From JACKII01 sp965222315 (lineage in GTDB: Bacteria; Pseudomonadota; Alphaproteobacteria; Bin95): DNA of 64,000 nt. The position numbers and the translations under genes were made by a program. The notes beneath the pieces were generated by a model, which was given only the letters and a program-made list of their open reading frames with translations, was not told the origin of the DNA and did no database searches. The stretch lies in contig OZ244951.1 of assembly GCA_965222315.1 (NCBI GenBank), positions 1,674,001 to 1,738,000 on the forward strand, in the 5' to 3' direction. Shown piece by piece: positions 7,400-16,861 of this stretch. The first letter of the stretch is position 1. Every line of letters starts with the position of its first letter.

Positions 7400-8734
7400 C
7401 TGTGATCGGGCCGTTTCAGTCAAGTGTTTCGTGTCTCAAGCGGGTCCATGCTTCTGTCCGTGGTCAGTGTTTCTGCCACATGATGCGAACTAAGGAGGTG
7501 GACGGCACAATCTCTACCCCGTGCTCGAGGCAACACCGGCAGATGCGTGCTCACCCAACCTTCGTCCCCGCTTGGGACTTCGTTACCGGCGCGACATTCG
7601 CAAAGCCGGCAAACCGGATTAGGCGGCAGTCTCCTTGTCGGCCGACCATTGGAATGGCATCTGCGTTTTCCACATGCTGTGAAGGATCACCGCTAGTTTC
7701 CGCGCGACCGCCACCCGCGCCTTTTTCATCCCACTGCGTCGGGCAACCCGCAGCCCCCAGTTCTTCAACGCCGACCATCGTACAACACGACCGAGCAACG
7801 TCGTCGTCGCCTCATAGAGGGCCGTGCGTACCGACGCATCGCCAGCCTTTGTTATATGGCCGCTCCGGTCGATCTGTCCCGACTGGTATCGGCTTGGTGT
7901 CAGACCTAGCCAGGCCCCTACATCCTTGGATCGACGGAATCTGTCGGGATCGTCGACAGCATTTCTGAATGTCAGGGCAACGATCGCCCCGACACCTGGC
8001 GCTGTCATTAGGGTTTGAACCACGGGATCGGCACGCGCCACCTCGAGCAGCCTTCGGTCCAAGTCTCTCAGCTCGCTCAGCAATACAGCACGGATCTTCA
8101 GCATTGCTTCAACGAAGATTTCCAACGTCGGGTGGCCTTCAGCCAGGTTCCGGGCACGCTCAGGCCAGTTTCGCCGGGATACGATCCCAACTTTCAGACC
8201 GAAGTTGCCCAAGTTCGCACGCATCGAGTTTTCCAACGCAGTGACTTTATCGACCATGAATTGCCGGGCGTTTAGCAGGGCACGTGTTTCCTGTGCGCTG
8301 GCCGCCTTGACGTGTACGGCCTTGAACCAGCCCAAACGTACCAGCTGCGCGATACCTCTGGCATCGTTTCGATCCGTTTTGATCCGCATCGCCGCGAAGG
8401 CGGCGTGGACGTGCCGAGCTTCCATGACCGTGACGCGAAAGCCTTGAGCTTCAAGCCCTGCATGGAGCCATTGCGACAGCCCTCCAGTCTCAAGCCCCAC
8501 ATGTTCGATCTTCCGGCCCTGATGGCGAATGAAACGCCCGAGAGATTCCGGATCGCTTGCGGCTTGCCCCTCTTTGATGATTGTCCCTGTCTCATGAATG
8601 ACACAGACGCTTGAACTTTCCAGAGCGACGTCGATTCCGACAAAGAATTGCATGATGATACTCCTCGTGCTGATGGGCTTGTAAGGTTACCATTCCCGAC
8701 CTCGGAGCGGCTCCAAAGCCCGATCAGCGCATCT
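7400..8734 (-). mobile_element. IS110/IS1111-type element inside IS66 tnpC
   Basis: Boundaries come from where the TnpC reading breaks (HLPL) and resumes (YRQSQ); each is uncertain by a few bases because IS110 elements make no target duplication. The transposase is at 7619-8653. About 215 non-coding bases follow the transposase stop and only about 80 precede its start, the layout seen in IS1111-type members, where the guide RNA is encoded 3' of the gene. Confidence 0.7.
7619..8653 (-). CDS. IS110-family DEDD transposase (complete)
   Basis: A 344-residue RNA-guided recombinase. The RuvC-like N-domain shows FVGIDVALES (D8), VGLETGGLSQW (Glu) and KTDRNDARG (Asp pair). The C-terminal Tnp_20 domain shows TAPGVGAIVALTF, GAWLGLTPSRYQSG and ITKAGD...RTALYEA with the serine region. 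Length and frame are normal, so it could be functional. It opposes the interrupted IS66 gene. Confidence 0.9.
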   Translation of the reverse strand: MQFFVGIDVALESSSVCVIHETGTIIKEGQAASDPESLGRFIRHQGRKIEHVGLETGGLSQWLHAGLEAQGFRVTVMEARHVHAAFAAMRIKTDRNDARGIAQLVRLGWFKAVHVKAASAQETRALLNARQFMVDKVTALENSMRANLGNFGLKVGIVSRRNWPERARNLAEGHPTLEIFVEAMLKIRAVLLSELRDLDRRLLEVARADPVVQTLMTAPGVGAIVALTFRNAVDDPDRFRRSKDVGAWLGLTPSRYQSGQIDRSGHITKAGDASVRTALYEATTTLLGRVVRWSALKNWGLRVARRSGMKKARVAVARKLAVILHSMWKTQMPFQWSADKETAA

Positions 8735-9494
8735 CTACAGGCAGAGCCAGATCTTCGAACGCGACGGCATCGATCTGCAGCGCTCGACCCTGACCGATTG
8801 GGTCGGCCAGGCAACACGCCTGCTGGAACCCCTGGCAGACGCCATTGGCCATCATGTTCAAAACGGGCAGGCGCTGTTTGCCGATGATACGCCGGTGAAG
8901 ATGCAGGCCGCAGGCACCGGGAAGACGGCCAAGGCGCGCTTCTGGGCCTATGCCCGCGACGAACGCCCCTGGTGCGGAGACGCCTCGCCGGCTGCCTGGT
9001 ACCAATTCTCCATCGACCGCAAGGGCGCCAGGCCGGTCGGCCATCTGACCGGCTTTAGCGGCTGGATGCATGCGGATGGCTATGCCGGTTTCGGCGATCT
9101 CTACCGGTCCGGACGGGTCGAGGAAGTCGCCTGCATGGCGCACATCCGGCGAAAATTCGTCGATGTGCACAAGGCGCAGGTCTCCGCCATCGCCAAGGAA
9201 GCCATCCGCCGGATCGCGGAGCTCTATGCTATCGAGAAGCAGGCAAGAGGCTCCTCGCCGGACGAGCGGGTCCGATTACGCCAGGCCGGAGCCCGGCCGC
9301 TGTTGGACGATCTGGAGACCTGGCTGGCGGCCCAGTTGCACCGGATCTCCGGCAAGTCACCCCTGGCGCAGGCTATCCGCTATGCGCTCACCCGGATCAA
9401 GCGGTTGCGGCCATATCTCAACCACGGCTTCCTGGAGATCGACAACAACGTGGCCGAGCGCAGTATTCGGGCCATCGCTCTTGGCCGAAAAAAT
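8735..9494 (+). pseudogene. IS66 transposase TnpC, piece 2
   Basis: The central catalytic part: YRQSQIFERDGIDL, LFADDTPVKMQAAGTGKT (first Asp), LTGFSGWMHADGYAGF (second Asp), CMAHIRRKFVD, and NNVAERSIRAIALGRKN carrying the conserved Glu. It ends at GRKN, where the second IS110 element was inserted; WLFAGS resumes at 10975. Confidence 0.85.
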
Positions 9495-10974
9495 TCCTAT
9501 GACCGTTGTCAACCATACGGCACACACTTCTCCCCTTGCCGAACCAAGGCGATAGCTTTTTGACGATCCTCAGGGGTCAGGGCGCCGCGCTTTTTCGACG
9601 GTCGCTCAAACTCCTATTCGGGGATTGGGTACCCCATGATGACGTTGCGTCGGAAGGCTGCCTCGATCTGGCTGCGGGCGTCGGACGCTGCCTGCCCAAA
9701 TTTTTGCCCGAGGATTCCTTCTAACCCGTGCGCGACGCCCTGAGGGCTACCGATCGGTTTTTGCAAAGCCTGTTCTCAGGCGACGGCAAGAGGCACGCGG
9801 CGAGCGATATCCCAGATAAACCCGACCAGCTCACGCGCGACCGCCGTAACAGCTACATTGCTTCGCTTGCCCCGCCCAATCAGTTTTTTGTAGCGACCGT
9901 GCAAGCGCAGCTGCGCCTTCCATGCGATGTCCTTGAACTCCTGGGCCACATCCGGGCGGTTAGCCAGTTGCCACTGTCCCACTTTCGGTGTCGTCCGGTA
10001 ACTCCACGCCGCTTCGAACAGCAGTGACCGCGCGGCGGTATTACCTGCTTTTGTGATGCCACGCTGGCGTACGGTACCGCCGCTTGAGTATTCGCCGGGT
10101 ACCAGACCGAGCCAGGCCATCAGATGGCGGGGGCTGGAAAAGCGCGAAAAGTCGCCGATCTCCGCAACGAGGGTGGTGGCGATGATCGCCCCAACACCTT
10201 TGAGTACCTGGATAGCCCTGACGGTAGCCGCCAACGGCCAAGCCTCGGAGAGTTCGCCGATTTGCGTTTCCAGTTCTTTCTTGCGCGCTTCAGCCTGCTC
10301 AATGCGGTTCAAAAAGCTTTGGAAAGCGACTTGCTGGGCGGGATGATCGAAGCGGCGGTCAGCAAGCCACACCCGGTGGCGGTAGCTCCAGCTTTTTCCG
10401 TCATAGCGCAGGCCGTTTTTCAGCAAGAACATCTGGACATGAGCACGAGCGTGCCGGACATCCTTGGCGGCGAGATAGCGCGCGCGCACCAAGTCCCTCA
10501 TCGCCTCGTGGATCGGGTCGGGCGTCCAGACATAGGTTAGCTCGCCAGCGCGGGCGAGCCTGGCGAGCTTCTCGGCGTCTCGGGTGTCATTCTTGATCCG
10601 GTCTGATGGAGTGCGCGGCGTGTGGCTCGGCGCGACGACGTGGCAACTGACGCCAAGCTCGCTGAGTTGGCGGAACAGCACGTACCCGCATGGCCCAGCC
10701 TCGTAAACGAATTCTGGCTTGTGATGTCGCTTGCCGAGTTTCTTCACAAACCGCGTGACAGCGTTCGGTGTGTTCGGGATCTCGCCGTAGCGACGAACCT
10801 CGCCTCCACGACCGGCATCGGCGATGGCTATAGTGATTGACAGCTTGTGGACGTCGAGCCCGACAAAGACATCTGGGTCTTTCATGATCCGTTCTCCTTT
10901 TCCAACTCGTCGATTGCACTGGCCAGTGCATCCCTCCGCGATTGTGCGGAAGAGTCGGGAACGGTCATCTCATC
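9495..10974 (-). mobile_element. Second IS110-family element inside IS66 tnpC
   Basis: Limits are inferred from the break in TnpC between GRKN and WLFAGS. The transposase occupies 9776-10885. The 9495-9775 stretch has no intact gene. On the minus strand it shows a broken reading, including MGYPIPE then a TAG and RGALTPEDRQKAIALVRQGE, whose origin I cannot name. Alternatively this is the non-coding guide-RNA region. The 5' end sequence (about 10890-10974) recurs at 14352-14421 and 37219-37293. Confidence 0.65.
9776..10885 (-). CDS. IS110-family DEDD transposase (complete)
   Basis: A 369-residue transposase: VFVGLDVHKLSITIA (first Asp), VYEAGPCGYVLFR (Glu), RIKNDTRDAEKLARL (Asp pair), and a C-terminal domain with LKGVGAIIATTLVAEIGDFSRF, HLMAWLGLVPGEYSSGG and ITKAGNTAARSLLFEAA. 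It is only distantly similar to the copy at 7619. Full length and open, so potentially active. Confidence 0.9.
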   Translation of the reverse strand: MKDPDVFVGLDVHKLSITIAIADAGRGGEVRRYGEIPNTPNAVTRFVKKLGKRHHKPEFVYEAGPCGYVLFRQLSELGVSCHVVAPSHTPRTPSDRIKNDTRDAEKLARLARAGELTYVWTPDPIHEAMRDLVRARYLAAKDVRHARAHVQMFLLKNGLRYDGKSWSYRHRVWLADRRFDHPAQQVAFQSFLNRIEQAEARKKELETQIGELSEAWPLAATVRAIQVLKGVGAIIATTLVAEIGDFSRFSSPRHLMAWLGLVPGEYSSGGTVRQRGITKAGNTAARSLLFEAAWSYRTTPKVGQWQLANRPDVAQEFKDIAWKAQLRLHGRYKKLIGRGKRSNVAVTAVARELVGFIWDIARRVPLAVA

Positions 10975-11160
10975 TGGCTGTTCGCCGGCTCCGAGCGGGG
11001 CGGCCGATCCGCCGCCGTCGCCTATACATTGATCGAGACCGCCAAGCTGAACGGCGTCGATCCCCAGGCTTGGTTGTCAGGCGTCCTCGCGCGCATCGCC
11101 GATCACAAGATCAACAGGATCGATGAACTCCTGCCCGGCACTATCAAGCCGCCTGAACCG
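10975..11160 (+). pseudogene. IS66 transposase TnpC, C-terminal piece 3
   Basis: Encodes WLFAGSERGGRSAAVAYTL...NGVDPQAWLSGVL...RIDELLP, the IS66 C-terminal domain. Compared with the related tail at 37294-37476 one base is missing near 11137, which shifts the frame past the normal stop. The IS5 element begins 12 bases beyond. Confidence 0.8.
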
Positions 11161-11172
11161 TCAAGAGCCTCA

Positions 11173-12103
11173 GAGCCCAACTCGAAAAGAGTTGAGCGGT
11201 TTCAGTAGGATGTGATTCCGTCTGGTTTGCAGACTGGACGGAGCCGATGATGCCTTGGACTGAAGCCGCTCGCCGTGAGTATCAGCGGGAGACGCCGCGC
11301 TATGCAAGCGATCTGACTGACCATGAGTGGGCGTTGATCGCGCCGTTCATGCCGCCGCCGCGCCCGATTGGTCGACCGCGCAAGACCGATCTGCGCGAGG
11401 TGATGAACGCGATCCTGTATATCGGCTCGACCGGCTGCCAATGGGCGATGCTGCCGAAGGACTTTCCGCCGTATTCGACCGTTCAGCGGTACTTCTACGA
11501 CTGGCGGGACAGCGGGTTGCTCAAGACGATGCGCTTCACGCTGGCGATGGAGACCCGCGAACTGGAAGGCCGCGAGGCGCAGCCGACGGCGGGCGTGATC
11601 GATAGCCAGACTGTCAAAACCACGGAAAGCGGCGGCGTTAGGAGCTATGACGCAGGCAAGAAGGTCAACGGGCGCAAGCGGCATATCCTTGTTGACACCA
11701 CTGGCCTGCTGTTTGGCGCGGTCGTCCATGCCGCCGGCGTGCAGGACCGCGATGGCGCGCCGGGCGTGCTCGCCTCGATCCGCAAATCCTGCCCCTGGCT
11801 CCGCCACATCTTCGCTGATGGCGGCTATGCAGGGCCGAAGCTGCGTTGCGCCCTCGACAAGATCGGCAAGTGGACGCTCCAGATCGTCAAACGGTCCGAC
11901 GCCGCCCAAGGCTTCGAGGTCATCCCGCGGCGGTGGGTCGTCGAGCGTACCTTCGCCTGGCTCGGACGATGCCGCAGGCTCGCCAAGGACTGGGAGAAAT
12001 CCATCCCCTCAGCCGAAGCATGGATCGACATCGCCCATATCCGCCTAACTACCCGACGACTCGCAAGGTATTGGTATGCATGACAGAGTTTCGAGTCGGG
12101 CTC
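11173..12103 (+). mobile_element. IS5-family element (IS427/IS1031-like), complete
   Basis: 931 bp with terminal inverted repeats GAGCCCAACTCGAAA and GAGCCCGACTCGAAAC (complement at the right end). It is flanked by a 3-bp duplication TCA (11170-11172 and 12104-12106), matching the TNA target of this IS group. A decayed relative with the same ends lies at 16862-17790. Confidence 0.88.
11247..12083 (+). CDS. IS5-family DDE transposase (complete)
   Basis: A 278-residue single-frame transposase with DLTDHEWALIAPFMPP at the N-terminus, catalytic Asp in AGVIDSQTVK, second Asp in IFADGGYAG and Glu in RRWVVERTFAWLGRCRRLAKDWE. Length is normal and no frame disruption is seen, so this is the best preserved IS5 copy in the window. 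Confidence 0.92.
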   Translation: MMPWTEAARREYQRETPRYASDLTDHEWALIAPFMPPPRPIGRPRKTDLREVMNAILYIGSTGCQWAMLPKDFPPYSTVQRYFYDWRDSGLLKTMRFTLAMETRELEGREAQPTAGVIDSQTVKTTESGGVRSYDAGKKVNGRKRHILVDTTGLLFGAVVHAAGVQDRDGAPGVLASIRKSCPWLRHIFADGGYAGPKLRCALDKIGKWTLQIVKRSDAAQGFEVIPRRWVVERTFAWLGRCRRLAKDWEKSIPSAEAWIDIAHIRLTTRRLARYWYA

Positions 12104-12121
12104 TCAATGCCGGACGGTTAC

Positions 12122-12441
12122 GAATATGTTCGGCCCTATGTGAAAGCAAACAAGAATGACGACCGGGATGCCGAGGCGGTCGCGGAAGCAGCTGCGCGCC
12201 CGACGATGCGGTTCGTGTCGGTCAAGAGCGAGGTGTAATCGGACATCCAAGCATTGCGCGCGCGCTCGCGTTTGGTGGCAGAGCGCACGGCGCTGATCAA
12301 CCATTTGCGTGCGCTCTTGCTTGAGCGTGGCATCATCGTGGCGCAGGGGCGACGTAAACTGGAAGCTGCGCTTGGTGTCATTGTCGATGAGGACGATCTC
12401 CGGTTGTCGCCACGCATGCGGCTTCTGGTAGAGGATCTACG
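12122..12441 (+). pseudogene. IS110-family transposase, middle part (continues 5717-5952)
   Basis: Reads EYVRPYVKANKNDDRDAEAVAEAA, a TAA at about 12236, then RLVAERTALINHLRALLLERGIIVAQG and RMRLLVEDL. It directly continues the IS110 N-terminus at 5717-5952 across the IS66 insertion. It is truncated at 12441 by the IS21 element, and the C-terminal domain is lost. Confidence 0.75.
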
Positions 12442-12512
12442 TGTTGATTTTCACCGAGAACTGACCCGGTGTTTTCACCGAGAATTGACCCACCTCAGTA
12501 GCTTATCAGCGG

Positions 12513-13304
12513 TCAGGTTTTGGTCAATGTGGGCGCCTCCTTTCGCTGTTTCTTTGCAGCTTCGGAACTGGCTTTGAAGCGGTAGCTGTCGTTGCCGGTT
12601 TCGAGGATATGGCAGCGGTGGGTGAGGCGATCGAGGAGGGCGGTTGTCATCTTGGCATCCCCGAAGACCTGGGCCCATTCGGCGAAGCTTAGGTTGGTTG
12701 TGATGATGACGCTGGTGCGCTCGTAGAGCTTGCTGAGCAGGTGGAACAGCAATGCGCCGCCGGATGCACTGAACGGCAGGTAGCCGAGCTCATCGAGGAT
12801 GACCAAGTCGATCTTGGTCAGCATCTCGGCCGTCTTCCCGGCCTTTCCCATAGCTTTTTCCTGCTCGAGCGCGTTTACGAGCTCCACGGTTGAGAAGAAG
12901 CGGACCTTGCGGCGGTGATGCTCGATGGCCTGGACACCGATGGCTGTCGCGACATGGCTTTTTCCGGTCCCCGGACCGCCGATGAGCACGACGTTCTCAG
13001 CGTTTTCCATGAACTCGCCGCGATGCAGCTGGCGGACGGTGGCCTCGTTGATGTCGCTGGACGCGAAGTTGAAGCCGGCGAGATCCTTGTAGGCCGGGAA
13101 GCGCGCGGCCTTCATGTGGTACGCAATGGATCGGACTTCCCGTTCAGCCATCTCCGCCTTGAGCAGTTGAGACAGCATCGGCGTTGCGGCCTCGAAGGCA
13201 GGTGCGCCCTGTGCGACGAGATCATCCACGGCCTGGGCCATGCCATACAACTTGAGGCTGCGCAGCATGATCACGATCGAGGCTCCTGCTGGATCATGAA
13301 GCAT
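12513..13304 (-). CDS. istB: IS21 helper ATPase IstB
   Basis: A 263-residue AAA+ protein that helps IstA select target DNA. The Walker A motif is GGPGTGKSH, Walker B is LVILDELGYLPF, and there is a sensor-like TTNLSFAEWAQVFGD block. Its start overlaps the istA end by 11 bp, the normal istA-istB arrangement. The frame is intact, but without a working istA it is unlikely to be mobilised in cis. Confidence 0.93.
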   Translation of the reverse strand: MLHDPAGASIVIMLRSLKLYGMAQAVDDLVAQGAPAFEAATPMLSQLLKAEMAEREVRSIAYHMKAARFPAYKDLAGFNFASSDINEATVRQLHRGEFMENAENVVLIGGPGTGKSHVATAIGVQAIEHHRRKVRFFSTVELVNALEQEKAMGKAGKTAEMLTKIDLVILDELGYLPFSASGGALLFHLLSKLYERTSVIITTNLSFAEWAQVFGDAKMTTALLDRLTHRCHILETGNDSYRFKASSEAAKKQRKEAPTLTKT

Positions 13305-13945
13305 GGCGCTTCTCCTTGGTCTGCCTCAGGCCGTCATAGCGGTCGACATCGGCCTTCGGTACCGTCGCCAGTGCCAACGCTTCCGGCGGATCGATCTCGG
13401 GATGATCGGTCTGCTTGCGATCAACCAACCTGTGGAGCAGGTTCAGAATGTGCGTTTCGGTCGGCACGCCGGCCTCCAGGGCCAGCTCTACGGCGCACAA
13501 GACAGCGTTTTCGTCATGCTGGAGTACCAGGGACAGGATATCGACCATCTCCCGGTCCCCACCTTCCTTGCGCAGCATATGATCCTGCAGGCGGCGGAAG
13601 GCTTCAGGCATTTCCGTGAACGGCGCGCCATTGCGCAGAGCCCCAGGTTTACGTTGGATGACTGCGAGGTAGTGCCGCCAGTCGTAGACAACCCTGCCGG
13701 GCTTATGATGCGAGCGCTCGATGATGCGCTCATGTGTGCAAACCGTCTGCCCCTCGGCCACGATGACCAACCGATCCGGGTAGACATGCAGGCTGACGGG
13801 GCGGTTCGCGAAGGTACTTCTTGATGGTGTTGCGAGACAGGCCCGTGCGCCTGGCGATCTCGCGGATAGGCATCTTGTCACGCAAGGCCCAACGTCGGAT
13901 GACACTCAAAAATCCCATGTCGATCACTCCATATCTCCCCGACAA
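13294..13945 (-). pseudogene. IS21 transposase IstA, internally deleted
   Basis: The first ~45 residues (FLSVIRRWALRDKMPIREIA, then GLSRNTIKKYLREPP) end near 13812. In a different frame the C-terminal ~170 residues follow (RPVSLHVYPDRLVIVAEG ... to MLHDP overlap). IstA is normally about 500 residues, so most of the DDE catalytic core is gone. This is a dead transposase. Confidence 0.85.
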
Positions 13946-14033
13946 AATCCGTCAGGGGAAGGTGTTCACATGGGTCAACTCTCAGTGAAAAATCAGCACC
14001 CCACCGGGTCAGTTCTCAGTGGAAACCAACACT

Positions 14034-14310
14034 CATTGGCCTGGCGCAGTTCCCGAACCTCGCGTTCCAATGCCTTGATCCGGTCTTGCTCTGCGCCGGT
14101 CAGGCCAGGGCGCTCACCGGCATCGCGTTCGGCCCGTTGGCACCAGACGCGAAGGCTATCCGGAGAGCAGCCAAGCTTCGGCGCAATCGCCCGATACGCC
14201 GCATTATCGCTGGCATATTCGGCGCGGAGTTCCCTGAAAAGCCGAACGCCGCGTTCGCGAAGCTCAGCCGGGTAGGTTGGGGTGTAACGTCTCTTGCTCA
14301 TAACAGGCAT
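14034..14310 (-). pseudogene. IS3-family OrfA fragment
   Basis: Encodes MPVMSKRRYTPTYPAELRER through REVRELRQANE, identical in protein to the first ~92 residues of OrfA at 36797-37177. It ends where the IS21 repeat begins, so orfB is missing. The IS3 end (TGAACCGCCCCGG on the minus strand) is at 14339-14351. Confidence 0.85.
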
Positions 14311-14351
14311 CCTCGGAGTAATTCACTCTCCGGGAAACCCGGGGCGGTTCA

Positions 14352-14421
14352 TTTCAACTCATCGATCGCACTGGCCAGTGCACTCCTCCGCGATTGTGCG
14401 GAAGAGGCGGGAACGGTCACT
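14352..14421. repeat. Relic end of an IS110 element
   Basis: About 70 bp containing TCGCACTGGCCAGTGCA and CGCGATTGTGCGGAAGAG, shared with 37219-37290 and with about 10903-10970, next to the transposase at 9776-10885. In both short copies it abuts the same IS3 end, so one ancestral IS3-in-IS110 arrangement was copied. Confidence 0.6.
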
Positions 14422-14449
14422 CGCTCCATCGAATTGATGGAGCAGTCCG

Positions 14450-15567
14450 ATGGAACAGCGTGGGTTTTTTAGCCTTTCAGAGCATCTGGAAAAACTGAGT
14501 GAGCACTGCGATCCGCTGGAGTGCTCGATGCGACGGTGGACTTCGAGTATTTCCGCGGCTGGGTGGTCGAGGGCCTTGGCTATGGCGACGGGCGCAAGGG
14601 TGGGAGGCCGCCGTTCGATCCGGTGGCGATGTTTAAAGCCCTGATCCTGCAAGCGCAGCACAATCTGTCAGACGCCAGGATGGAATTCATGATCAGGGAT
14701 CGGCTCTCGTGGGTGCGGTTTCTGGGTTTCGACCTGGGCGGTCCGACGCCGGACGAGAACACGATCCGGCTGTTTAGCAACAAACTGACCGAGACCGGCA
14801 CGTTGCGGCGGGTGATGAAGGCCTTAGACTGGCAACTGCAGAAGAAGGGCTACATCCCCATCGGCGGGCAGATCGTCGATGCCAGCCTGGTACCCGCGCC
14901 CAAGCAGCGGAACACCGAGGACGAAAAGGCCCAGATCAAAGCCGGGAAGTTGGCCAAGGAAATCTGGCCGGACGCGCCGAACAAGGCGGCGCAGAAGGAT
15001 ACGCAAGGCCCCCTCTCGTGGTTTGCGACCAAACCACTGCCGGGCAACGGATGGACTTTGAAGATCTGCGGCAAGATCCGCTATCGCCCGGACGGCTCAC
15101 CGTTGCCGCAGAGCGCCCAGCCGGTGTTCGGGTACAAATCTCACATCGCCATTGATCGGCGCTATGGCTTCATCCGGGAATGCACTGTGACGTCTGCCGC
15201 GGAAGCGGACAGGCGCATGCTTCGGCAACTGGTGACAACGAACAATACATCGTCTGAGGTTTGGGCCAACACGGCCTACCGCTCGAAGCAGAACGAAGAA
15301 TGGCTAGTCTCGCACATGCTGACGAGCCACATCCATCGCCGGAAACCGAACGGAAAGCCGATGTCCAAGGCGACCGCACGCGCCAATGCGAAGAAATCTT
15401 CCATCCGCGCCTGCATCAAGCATGTCTTTGCCCATCAAAAGATGCGCTTCGGCCTGTTCATCCGCACCATCGGCCTGTCGCGGGCCGAGGCCAAACTGAC
15501 ATTGGCCAACATCGCCTACAACTTTGACCGCCTCGTCTTCCATGAGCGCCGTGCTCTAAAGGCATGA
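14450..15567 (+). pseudogene. IS5-family (IS5-group) transposase with a frameshift
   Basis: Residues FFSLSEHLEKLSEHCDPLE run from ATG 14450. The frame then shifts near 14520 (one G missing in GGAGTGCTC) and continues as LDATVDFEYFRGWV to the stop at 15567. Conserved blocks: DRLSWVRFLGFDL, PDENTIRLF, GGQIVDASLVPAPKQR (first Asp), FGYKSHIAID, and a C-terminal RTIGLSRAEAKLTLANIAYN. Family length is otherwise normal. A palindrome CTCCATC/GATGGAG lies upstream at about 14425. Confidence 0.85.
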
Positions 15568-15669
15568 GTCTGTCCAAAACCACCGAAAGTCGGGGAACCA
15601 GCCCTTTCAAACGCCCCAAATTGAGCAATCACTCCGACCATTGTACCTCAACGGCCAATGCTACCGGCA

Positions 15670-16715
15670 AAGTCGTCAACAAACATGGTTAATGCGGATG
15701 TCCAGCTTGATCCAATGGCTGTCCGGGAACGCATAGTCGGTCAGGGTCTCGGCCACATGGCCATCGGCGAGGTCAGTCCCATACGCTGGTGGAGGAGCAG
15801 GTCTGAGACGACACTAGCCTTTGCCAGGGCGGCTTCTCGGTTCTCCTGAGCGTGGATCGCTTTCAGCATTTGGCTGACCTCCCGCACCTTCGCCGCCGGT
15901 ACATGGCTGAAGAAGTTGCGGTAGAAATGCACGATGCAACGCTGCCAGCGGGCGTCCGGCAGGTATTCCTCGACGCTCTCCACCAAGTCGCGGCAGGCGT
16001 CCGAGATCACCAGTTCGACACCCTGCAGCCCGCGGTCCACCAGATGGCGTAGAAAGGCTGACCAGCCGGATTTATCCTCTTTGGCGCCCTCGCAGATGCC
16101 CAGGATCTCCCGGTAGCCCTCGGCATTGACACGGATGGCTACCAAGAGCGAGACATTGCGGACCTCGCCGGCTCAGGTGCGCTTCATGACGATCCCGTCT
16201 AGGAAAACATAGGGATGTTCGCCCTCGATCGGCTTGTTCCGCCAGGCCTCGATCTTGGCCTAAATCTTCTTGTTCAGGTTCGAGACCGTGCTGGGACTGA
16301 CCCGTGTACCCCACAGCGCCTCGGTGATCTCCTCGACCCGCCGGACCGAGACCCCGGCCAGATACATCTCGATCAAGGCCTCTTCGACGGAGCTTTTCCG
16401 CCGCCGGTAGCGCTCGATAATCGCGGTCTCGAAGGTCTGCCGGCGCAGCTTTGGCACCTGCAACTGCACTTTGCCGGCCTTCGTTTCCAGAGAACGCTCA
16501 TAATGGCCGGCGCGCCTGTCCATGCGGCCCTCGCTCCGTTCATACCGGCCCGCGCCGCACAACTGATCCGCCTCGGCGTCCAGCATGGCATTCAGCGCCT
16601 CTTCGACCATGCCCCGCACCATCTCACTCAGGTGATCGCGGATGCGGACTTCATCAATCTGGATAACCTGGCCCATCGGTTTCTGGTCTGTCTTGTCGTC
16701 CATTTCCGGTTCCAC
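15670..16715 (-). pseudogene. IS256-family transposase, broken
   Basis: The N-terminal 151 residues (DHLSEMVRGMVEEALNAML, QVPKLRRQTFETAIIERY, RRVEEITEALWG) end at a TAG at about 16260. The reading continues as AKIEAWRNKPIEGEHPYVFLDG with a second stop near 16171. It then continues as VSLLVAIRVNAEGYREILGICEG and CIVHFYRNFF. The last recognisable bit, YAFPDSHW at about 15700, is out of frame and the rest is lost. Confidence 0.85.
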
Positions 16716-16794
16716 TCAGCCAGTCTGATCGGAACTGCCGCGCTCGGCAAATGTGCGAAAGATTGTGTACGTTATCGGTTATGCTGCGGGCGGG

Positions 16795-16861
16795 TGATAT
16801 CATTCAAGGGCATTCGATCCTCCATCTTCTCGACAAAGACGGTTGAATCACACCCCTTTGA
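16795..16861. repeat. MITE-like repeat copy A, left part
   Basis: Matches 32559-32622 almost base for base. It is interrupted after CCCCTTTGA by the IS5 copy at 16862-17790 and resumes at 17791 with TGATATCACTCAAATAC. Its left terminal repeat is partly lost. The complete copy is at 32533-32652. Confidence 0.65.

Larger units (their letters stand above)
5953..12121 (+). mobile_element. IS66-family element carrying three nested insertions
   Basis: The ends are inverted repeats (GTAACCGTCCGGC at 5953 and its complement ending at 12121). The flanking 8 bp are AAATATGT (5945-5952) and GAATATGT (12122-12129), a 7/8 match that fits the IS66 target duplication size. Inside are tnpA, tnpB and tnpC, with tnpC interrupted by two IS110 elements (about 7400-8734 and 9495-10974) and an IS5 element at 11173-12103 just after tnpC. 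Confidence 0.85.
12442..14031 (-). mobile_element. IS21-family element with a deleted istA
   Basis: The ends carry related inverted repeats starting TGTTGATTTTCACC and TGTTGGTTTCCACT (complement), each followed by GAGAACTGACCCGGTG and a second internal copy, as in IS21 multiple end repeats. The left flank is an IS110 relic and the right flank is an IS3 gene. No matching target duplication is visible, which suggests rearrangement after insertion. Confidence 0.8.

Noticed and set aside
13294..13945. Programmed frameshift in istA
   Set aside because: Most of the catalytic core is missing between the two frames, so this is a deletion and not recoding.
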